A DNA stretch of 64,000 nucleotides, taken from NCBI GenBank assembly GCA_017165825.1, contig CM029378.1:18135911-18199910 (forward strand), given 5' to 3'. Below the pieces are notes generated by a model. That model did no database searches and was not told where the DNA came from. It saw nothing but the letters and a program-made list of their open reading frames with translations. A program made the position numbers and the translations under genes. Source of the DNA: Hepsetus odoe (Eukaryota; Chordata; Actinopteri; Characiformes; Hepsetidae). Positions 36,312-64,000 of this stretch are shown piece by piece; the stretch's first letter is position 1, and the number at the start of each line of letters is the position of its first letter.

Positions 36312-39300
36312 ATGAATACACACACATACCGGAAGTCCCTTTTTGCTGAGGTCGAAAAACACAAAACCACAAATAAGGTGTATTTTGTTTAAACCAAGTT
36401 ACCTTTTAAATTGTGTGCGGTTTCATCGTTAGCCAGTTTATGCTAACGAAGGCCTGTTTTCGTTCAAACTCGAGTTAGCAGCCCCAGCTCTGAGTTCATT
36501 CTGAACATATGTGTGTGTATGTATAAAACTTCAAGTCTCTTTCTATCCACAGAAGAATATTATTCACAGGCTGGTTTTTGTGGCCATGATAAATGAGAGT
36601 CCGAGGCAGGACAGGGGCTCCTCGGTGGCCGGTAAGAGAATGTTTGGCTTCCTGTCAGGTTAGCTTAACAGCTAACATTGCCCTCACTAGTCCTAATAAA
36701 GATCATTGACTGCTGGAATAGGCTGCATTCATGTTTGACCATGTTTTGATTAGCTTAACATGCTCTTTCAGAGGTGGCCTAGTGGTTAGGGAGTTGGCCA
36801 CAGTATCGGAAGAAGGGGTTCAAACCCCTTACCAGTGGGTACCCTTGAGCAAGGTACTGTCCCCGTCACTGCTCCCTGGGCGCTTTCATAGCTGCCCCCT
36901 GCTGCATGGTGTTTGCATGGGTTAAATGCAGAGGTCCAATTTCGTTGTGGTTCACTGTGTGCTGTGACCTTGTAATGACAATAGTCACTTTCCCTTTTCT
37001 TTCAGAATACTACGAGCAGTTTATCTCCAAACTCCAGAAGAGCTCGGTGACAGAAGCAGTTAGTGGGACACTGCTGCTGTACCCTTCATGTGTCCTTCAC
37101 TTGGTGGAGGTTGGCAACAGTTTAGGTTTAATCCTTGAAACTCTGCATTTATTCCCTTTTACATTTAATCAGATGTTAGTTAGGGAGTCTGATTTGTTAG
37201 CTAACCTCCATAAACCTGAAAATCTTGTGCCCGTTGTGAAAATGAGGCACTTTTCTCCCTTCATCTCCTGGCAGGCCTCGTATGAAGTGCTCCGACAGAT
37301 CCTGAAAGACCTGAGTGATATGGAGACAAGCTCTGAGTGAGAACATTCACTGAATCTTAATCTACAACCGATCGCAACACATTTCAACTCCGCAGACTGA
37401 CAGTGTTGTAGAGGTCTGCCAAAGTCATTTTCATCAGTAATTATGAGCAAACAAGGTCCATTTAAGTTGGTCTTTAATGCAGGCCCCAAATTCACTTTCC
37501 CTTCATGGCCAAATGTATGTGGACATCTTGCTGTTTCATAGGTCAAGTTATTTCAGTGTCTGTCGCTAAAATCTGAATAACCTCAATTGCACAGGCATGT
37601 CATTTCCAGTCAGTGACTCCCTGCAGAAAAAAACAGACTGAGCATACATTTTTACGGTGACCATTTAAGGGCGCCAACAAGGTTCAGATTCAGAGTGAAC
37701 TTTGTTCTGAACATTTACGGTATTACGTAAAAACATTGTAAGTCACTCTGAACAAGAGCATCAATGCCTAACAACAGGGACAGTCACCCTGAAGCAACTC
37801 AACAAGGGTTAAGGGTTTTGCTCAGGAACCCAACGGTGGTAGTGCTGGAGGTGGGATTTGAACCTGTGAACTCTTGGTCCATAGATCCATTGGCAAGTAT
37901 CGCCACAGACCGCAGCACTTTCTCTCTGAATTTAACCCATACACTATTGGCAGCCATATCTAGGGAGCAGTGTTGGGGACAATACCTTGCTCAAGTGTAG
38001 CTTAGATTAATTTACCTGTCCAGGACTCGAACCCATGAATTTCCGGTCATGGGATCAGGCGCCTGACCACTAGGTCACCACTGCTCAGAGCTACCGAAAT
38101 GTAAAAAGCATAGGCAATCATGCAGTGGGCCACACAGGGTCCTAAAACTGGAGTGCCATGTGCTGAAGCATTTAGTTTGTACCATCTGGAAGTCTAATTA
38201 TACCTTTATTATACTGAGGGTGGTAGACGCCAGGAGAATGACATTGCAAACTAGTGGAGACTATCCGTTTGAAACCTGACTAATCTGCTCAGAACCTCAA
38301 ACTTAGTCCTGCCAAGTGATTAATTGGTGCAGCAACTGCAGGCCAGACCTTACTGCCAACACCCAAGCTTGATAAAGCTCCTGTTACTAGAAGTGAATCC
38401 CCATTTGGCCAGTTAGTTTTAGTGCACATAACATAAAACAGTATAAAAGCTTGCGAGGCTCTGGCTGATGTTTTATTTTCCATTTCTTTGTTTTATTGAA
38501 GTTCTTTATTGAAGGACTCCAGGGTACTGGTGGTGTCTCATTGTCTGCCAGGGCAAACGTTTCCCTCTTGGGGTTACTGGTTTTTGAAGGTTCCTCTGAA
38601 GCTGGAAGATGCATTTCGCCAGAAACCGCCTGTAGAGGTTCTGGTCCCAGATAGCCTCGCACTGATATATAAGCTGTGTGCATCTCTGAGGAATCCCAGG
38701 GTAATTTTTTACAGAACACTTATGGAACACTGCGGTGTGTTTAAGGTATTAAAAAAATCACTCTTTTTACTAGATGAGCTCACAGTCACTCCCATCTAAA
38801 GTAAGGCACTGTAACAATGTAAAATACAGGTATGCAGCCTGAAGAGGGTGCACAGCATAATATTGGTCGGTCACCCATTGCCTTTCAGAATAGCTTCAAT
38901 CATTCACAGACATAAACTTAATTAATTGGAATGCTGTCATACAGTTCCTTCCATACAATACATATAATTTGGTATATTTTAAAAATGTCTCTTTGCATTG
39001 CTCAGGTGTGCAGGTTTTGTGCTCTATACACAAGGACATGCACTGGTCAAATAAAGAACTTATAATGCCTGTGCTAAAAAAAAACCCTAATATTTTACTT
39101 CAATATTCAAGTTTCTCTATAATTACTGGCAGCCATGGTGAAAACAGATTCAATAAAATTTTAATGAGACCATGTTTGATCAGCCTAGTCTTTCACAGGG
39201 AATTGTAGATAAAAGCACATTTTGTCTAAAAAAAAAAAGAAACCACATCAAGATAAGAAACATAAATGTTTTGTCAATTAAAAAACAAACTTTAGCATTT

Positions 39301-39322
39301 TTAATGAAACACTTATAAAAGA

Positions 39323-39354
<32 letters not shown>

Positions 39355-39760
39355 AAGTGTTTCATTAAAAATGCTAAAGTTTGTTTTTTTAAGAGCTTGA
39401 ATTTTTTCTATTTTTAGTGTGAGGTTGATTAACAGCTGACCTGCTTTCTGTATATAGTCATTAGCATGTAATCTTTAGATGTTGTTTCACAGGGTGACTG
39501 TGAAGGGCATTATGCTCAGCAGCAGACATCCCTGCTGGAAGAGGAAAGTGTGATACATCTCTGCCAGAGCAAAGTGTTACACTCTCCAACAACCTATCTT
39601 AAGGCCTATACAAAACCAGTCAACACTGTCATGGAGTCAGGTAGGTATTATTTGCTGTAAAATATTTAGATTACTTGGCATTTTTATCTTAAATATGATG
39701 TCTATGTTTTCAGAACTTGTGTGGCCAACGCATCGGCGACTGTACTGGTGGAGAATGTAA
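36312..39760 (+). CDS. tex47: TEX47-like protein, 7 exons
   Basis: Coding exons 36312-36377, 36553-36631, 37006-37109, 37275-37336, 38502-38700, 39493-39640, 39714-39760 are all GT-AG and in phase, giving 705 bases and 234 residues. The start at 36312 (MNTHTYRK) is the first ATG of the exon whose donor matches exon 2. Visible segments: HRLVFVA (27-33), EYYEQFISKLQ (49-59), LLLYPSCVLHLVE (71-83), VLRQILKDL, RVLVVSHCLPG (111-121), and a C-terminus with ELVWP. This order resembles TEX47 (testis-expressed 47, formerly C7orf62), a vertebrate protein of unknown function with a fold related to BLUF/acylphosphatase domains. The identification rests on short remembered motifs. The longer ORFs in the window (36906-37340, 38509-38799) include intron read-through. 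Transcription start and expression are unknown. Confidence 0.8.
36771..37003 (+). mobile_element. Family B SINE that abuts the tex47 exon 3 acceptor
   Basis: Head GGTGGCCTAGTGGTTAGGGA, box B GGTTCAAACCCC, core TACCCTTGAGCAAGGTACTG, TGCATGGGTTAAATGCAGAGG, and tail GTGACCTTGTAATGACAATA then GTCACTTTCCCTTTTCTTT. The tail runs directly into the CAG at 37003-37005 that precedes exon 3, so the SINE tail is the polypyrimidine tract. Confidence 0.85.
37720..37915 (-). mobile_element. Diverged family A SINE
   Basis: On the minus strand it shows the family A box B region (complement GTGGGATTTGAACCTGTGAA), the core complement (GGGTTAAGGGTTTTGCTCAG) and a decayed tail (GTAAGTCACTCTGAACAAGA on the plus strand). 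It lies in tex47 intron 4. Confidence 0.75.
37940..38090 (-). mobile_element. Third tRNA-like SINE fragment
   Basis: The minus strand reads GCAGTGGTGACCTAGTGGTC, then a box B-like GGGTTCGAGTCC, then CTTGAGCAAGGTATTGTCCC. It has the tRNA-derived head and the start of a family B-like core. It sits next to the copy at 37720, also in tex47 intron 4. Confidence 0.7.
39280..39389. repeat. Perfect 36-base inverted repeat around a poly(T) tract
   Basis: 39280-39315 is the exact reverse complement of 39354-39389. The 38-base spacer ends in about 27 T. It lies in tex47 intron 5, about 100 bases before exon 6. The combination of a perfect palindrome and a homopolymer may be real fold-back DNA or an assembly or library artefact. 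Confidence 0.9.
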
Positions 39761-39827
39761 AAAAGAACAAAGGAGACATTTAGGATCTAACAAAATGGGA
39801 AAAATGCAGTCAGCAATACACAAAAAT

Positions 39828-39828
39828 A

Positions 39829-39863
<35 letters not shown>

Positions 39864-39892
39864 ATAGCAAGACTTGTCACTGTGCTTTTATT
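39828..39892. terminator. Facing poly(A) signals of tex47 and arhgap17
   Basis: An AATAAA on the plus strand (39828-39833), 68 bases after the tex47 stop, runs into a tract of about 30 A (39831-39860). On the minus strand AATAAA is at 39892-39887, about 1050 bases after the arhgap17 stop. The two convergent genes would end within about 60 bases of each other. The plus-strand signal is part of the A tract, so its use is less certain. Confidence 0.5.
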
Positions 39893-40941
39893 AAATCTTA
39901 AGCAGTAATACCAAGCAGTCCTACTTTTCTACATGGTTTAAGTTCAAAAGGTTTTGGTTTTTTTTTTCTTCTGAACTTTTAATGCACCATAAACATGTAT
40001 AGTTTCAGTTCATTTTTCAAAAAGATAAGGCAGCAAGGTAAAGGCAAGGCCAGTGAATATACATATTGTAAAGAATGTTTTTTAGTGTCGTGGTTTTATG
40101 GGTGGCACAAGCGGAAAGTAGTTTTGTACCACTTGGTACCACTCAAGATCCTTTTGGGAACAAAGTTAAACATTCAGTAACACAAACATGCACATTTTTG
40201 ACCCCTTGAAAAGACTGTCATGCTCTTTGTCAGTTTGTTGTTTGTCAATTTAAACAGATAAATAATACAGCATTGGCTTCAATATTTCTCAAACAAGGTT
40301 GAATTATGAATTTAGAAGGAACATGTTAATGCTCCAGGATGAGACAAAAGTTGAAGGCAGAGTAATAACCTTTTAGTGTGTGTATACCTTATAAAGTAGG
40401 TAATTATTTGCATGTAGTGTTTGCATGTAGTTCTAATCACAATAGGCATATTAAGGCTTGTTTAAAAAGAAAACTAGGAACAGTCAGTATATTTAAGCTC
40501 TAGGGAATGTGTAGAAAATGATGTACAGAGATGTAGGACAGTTTTCAATAGACAAAATTAGGATTACATTAGCTGACTGGAAACCAGCAGTCATAGGCCT
40601 AAAGCCACAGTATATGGTTTCTACTTACTATCATCCACAGTCAAATATTTTTTTTTTTACTTTCCTTTTAACTAAGGTCACTTAACACACCAACAAGTAC
40701 CTCAAACCAGTATTTTTTTTTTCCTATGGAACAGAAAATTCATCCAATTCCACCAACTTCTTTTCAATAAAATAAATCTGGAAAAGAGACAAATCTTTAA
40801 CCTGTTTACGGTCATGTCCTGATTCCATATCTCTTTTCTTCCTTTGTCATCGTCTGTTGAAATCTTTAGAAAAAAGCTGAGGAGCACTTTGGTAAGTGGG
40901 TGAGAACAGCAGCGTTTAAGTTAGATACGTTTTGGACTTCC

Positions 40942-61988
<21,047 letters not shown>

Positions 61989-61992
61989 TTTT

Positions 61993-62049
61993 CTACGGTA
62001 GTCCAGCAGGTCCAGGCAGCTGAAGACAGTGTCCTTTAGGCTCAGTCAT
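61993..62049 (-). promoter_or_regulatory. Upstream ORF 2 of arhgap17 (18 codons)
   Basis: ATG at 62049-62047 begins an 18-codon ORF, MTEPKGHCLQLPGPAGLP, that stops at 61995-61993, only four bases before the arhgap17 start codon. Ribosomes translating it would have little room to reinitiate at the main ATG, so it may lower output. Confidence 0.55.
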
Positions 62050-62072
62050 CAGCCGAAGAGCCTTCCAGTCAT
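62049..62072 (-). promoter_or_regulatory. Upstream ORF 1 of arhgap17 (7 codons)
   Basis: ATG at 62072-62070 starts MTGRLFG, whose stop overlaps the next start as TGATG (62051-62047). Overlapping stop and start favour coupled reinitiation onto upstream ORF 2. It matters only if the leader includes this sequence. Confidence 0.5.
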
Positions 62073-62400
62073 GCTGAAGCGGCGGGTTTAGGAAGCAGCC
62101 GGCTGAGGATTAGCTCGCTGAAGTAACGTTAGCTGGCTGGCTAGCGGGCTAAGCTAGCAGCACAGCGAGCAAAAATGAACAATACAGTGTAAACAACAGA
62201 GGCCGCGCGAGTTCTCCTGCCTTTCTCCTCCCTGTGTGGTCTCCCGATGTAGCCGAGAGCTACGGACATGTCCCAGCCCAGCTGCGGGGCTGCAGGAGAA
62301 GCGGACACATGAGGAGCTGCGAGGACTCTGAGCTGCTGATGTGGAGCCTCCTGCGCGCTCACACCTCCCCACTAACCCACACCTCCTCCAAAATCCCCAC
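62050..62400 (-). promoter_or_regulatory. arhgap17: Probable arhgap17 promoter and 5' UTR region
   Basis: The 350 bases upstream of the start exon have more G+C and CpG than the surrounding introns, with CCGCGCGAG-type motifs on the plus strand at about 62202-62211. There is no TATA box where one would be expected. This is the pattern of a CpG-type promoter. ORFs at 62141-62411 minus are by-products of the composition. Confidence 0.45.
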
Positions 62401-62429
62401 TTTATCACCACACTGCTCCATTACGCTGC

Positions 62430-63190
62430 ACTTTTCACTCCTCACCCCTTTAATACCGCTCTTCACCCCTTTCCACTGGAATCCTACTTTTCACTCTTTA
62501 CCCCTTTAATATCACTCTTCACTCTTTACCACTGGAATCTCACTTTTCCATTCCCCCCCTTAAATATCACTTTTCACTCTTTACCACTTCACTCATTTCT
62601 TTATCAGTTTAATCTCACTTTTCACTCTTTACCACGCTAATCTCACTCTTCAGTCTTTATCAGTTTAATCTCACTCTTCATTCTTTACCACTTTAACTTT
62701 TCAGTCTTTATCAATTTAATATCACTCTTTATTCTTTATCAGTTTAATCTCGCTCTTCATTCTATACCACTTTACTCTCACTCTTCAATCAGTTTAATCT
62801 CACTCTTTATTCTTTCAATTTAATCTCACTCTTCAGTCTTTGTCAGTTTAATCTCACTCTTCAGTCTTTGTCAGTTTAATCTCACTCTTCAGTCTTTGTC
62901 AGTTTAATCTCACTCTTCAGTCTTTGTTAGTTTAATCTCACTCTTCATTCTTTACCCCTTTAATCTCACTCTTCAGTCTTTATCAATTTAATCTCACTCT
63001 TTATTCTTTATCAGTTTAATATCACTCTTCATTCTTTTTCAGTCTAAGATCACTCTGTTCTATATCAATTTAATCTCACTCTTCATTCTTTATCAGTTTA
63101 AGCTCACTCTTAACTCTGTACCACTTTAATATCACTCTTTTTTACTTCAATATCACTCTTTACCACTTTCATCTCACTTTTGCCTTTTTA
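62430..63190. repeat. Minisatellite with a unit of about 28 bases
   Basis: The unit TTTAATCTCACTCTTCAGTC followed by TTTGTCAG recurs more than 20 times with substitutions and length changes. It is most regular at 62817-62940, where several neighbouring units are the same or nearly so. The plus strand is pyrimidine-rich. It lies just upstream of the arhgap17 promoter. Confidence 0.93.
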
Positions 63191-63468
63191 ACACTAAGTA
63201 ACAACAGAAATACAGAAATACGTGAATCTGTTACTGTGATATTTTACTCCACTTGTATCACTGATTTAAAAACTTTGATCTCAGATAAACGCACCAAACT
63301 AAAATCTGTAGTGATCTTCATTTCACAGAGGAACAGGGAACATGCGCCGTTTAAATCCCCATTTCTCCGCCTTGTTTCTTTACATGATATTTTGTTTCAG
63401 GATCTTCTTGTTGGTGTATGAAAAAAGTCATCCAAAAATAAAAGTAGTATTCTTGTTCACTGGAAATG

Positions 63469-63474
63469 TTTATT
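63469..63474 (-). terminator. Possible poly(A) signal of a gene beyond the right edge
   Basis: AATAAA on the minus strand, about 390 bases downstream of the candidate last exon at 63863-64000. If that exon is real, the minisatellite at 63497-63722 would lie in its 3' UTR. Confidence 0.3.
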
Positions 63475-63496
63475 ATGTGATATAAAGACAGCGCAG

Positions 63497-63722
63497 TCCC
63501 TGTACCTGTGAACAGTCCGGTCCCTGTGAACAGTCCCTGTACCTGTGAACAGTCCCGGTCCCTGTGAACAGTCCGGTCCCTGTGAACAGTCCGGTCCCTG
63601 TGAACAGTCCCGGTCCCTGTGAACAGTCCGGTCCCTGTGAACAGTCCGGTCCCTGTGAACAGTCCCGGTCCCTGTGAACAGTCCCTGTACCTGTGAACAG
63701 TCCGGTCCCTGTGAACAGTCTG
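63497..63722. repeat. Minisatellite with an 18-20 base unit
   Basis: Units of CGGTCCCTGTGAACAGTC, with variants CCGGTCCC and CCTGTACC, repeat about 12 times in tandem. The 93-codon minus ORF (HRDRTVHRDR...) only reflects the repeat. Copies are very similar, so it is probably young and polymorphic. Confidence 0.95.
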
Positions 63723-63862
63723 ACAGGGAACTACACAAGAATCATTCAGTCATCTACTGCTGGTGCTGGATGCTGATTGGTTAGAAACCCTTTATCTAGA
63801 ACCTTGTCTCTTTAGGCACTTTGCAGCCTGTCACAGAAAAGCATGTGTTCCGATTTCTTTAA

Positions 63863-64000
63863 TTATCTACTCAATATGTCCAAGATGAGGCAGAAAAGGC
63901 AGAAGTATTTTACACCAAGAAGGTGAATCTGTAGCTGAGCGGAGAGGAGGCTCTTCTGCACTGTCCTGTTTCTCTTCAGCGGCTGTTTTATGTCCGAGTT
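63863..64000 (-). other. Candidate partial last exon of an unidentified minus-strand gene
   Basis: From the right edge two minus frames stay open: one ends at 63863 (...LLSAQLQIHLLGVKYF...), the other at 63867 (...TAAEEKQDSAEEPPLRSATD...). The second has the acidic, low-complexity look of a real C-terminus, but neither matches a family I know. It may equally be non-coding. Confidence 0.2.

Noticed and set aside
36906..37340. 144-codon ORF presented as one coding block
   Set aside because: It fuses a SINE tail, tex47 exon 3, intron 3 and exon 4. The middle segment after LHLVE is intron 3, which begins GTTGGC at 37110.
62430..63722. Regular short repeats that might suggest a CRISPR array
   Set aside because: Units are contiguous with no unique spacers, and the DNA is from a vertebrate; these are minisatellites.
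63457..63738. 93-codon minus ORF of HRDRTVHRDR repeats
   Set aside because: Pure translation of the minisatellite.

Overview
This is vertebrate nuclear DNA, almost certainly from a teleost fish. It is AT-rich, with small exons in large introns, GT-AG splice sites, microsatellites and many fish-type transposable elements (tRNA-derived SINEs, RTE-like and other LINEs, Tc1/mariner and hAT remnants). I cannot name the species. The repertoire would fit an ostariophysan fish, but that is only an impression. No CRISPR arrays, operons, rRNAs or functional tRNAs are visible.

Three protein-coding genes could be assembled exon by exon, with the reading phase agreeing at every junction. (1) grid2ip (delphilin), + strand, 6128-32761: 20 coding exons, 1132 residues, with a palmitoylation-type N-terminus, one PDZ domain, a harmonin-homology domain, a proline-rich FH1-like region and an FH2 domain. 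(2) A tex47-like gene, + strand, 36312-39760: 7 coding exons, 234 residues. (3) arhgap17 (RICH1), - strand, 61988-40942: 20 coding exons, 843 residues, with BAR, RhoGAP and proline-rich regions and a C-terminal PDZ-binding motif. tex47 and arhgap17 are convergent, and their predicted polyadenylation signals lie about 60 bases apart across a poly(A) tract.

Layout: 1-2655 is the 5' part of a broken LINE on the - strand, and 2690-3400 is a Tc1-like transposase fossil. 3400-6000 is intergenic and ends in a CT tract and a TATA-like box. grid2ip fills 6.1-34.0 kb; its intron 9 holds a nearly complete RTE-like LINE (21749-24884) with 14-base target-site duplications. 34.1-38.1 kb is a dense SINE cluster around the start of tex47. 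arhgap17 fills 39.9-62.1 kb, its introns carrying a hAT MITE, a Tc1-like long-TIR element and a SINE. Two minisatellites lie beyond its promoter (62.4-63.7 kb), and a possible last exon of another - strand gene touches the right edge.

The genes do not form a pathway. Delphilin is a postsynaptic scaffold for the glutamate receptor delta-2 subunit, ARHGAP17 is a Rac/Cdc42 GAP at junctions and membranes, and TEX47 is an uncharacterised testis protein. I found no sign of a new multi-gene system. The most useful observations are a tiny 14-base first coding exon of grid2ip that an ORF scan misses, a SINE that supplies the splice-acceptor tract of a tex47 exon, tandem upstream ORFs before arhgap17, and several nested transposons.
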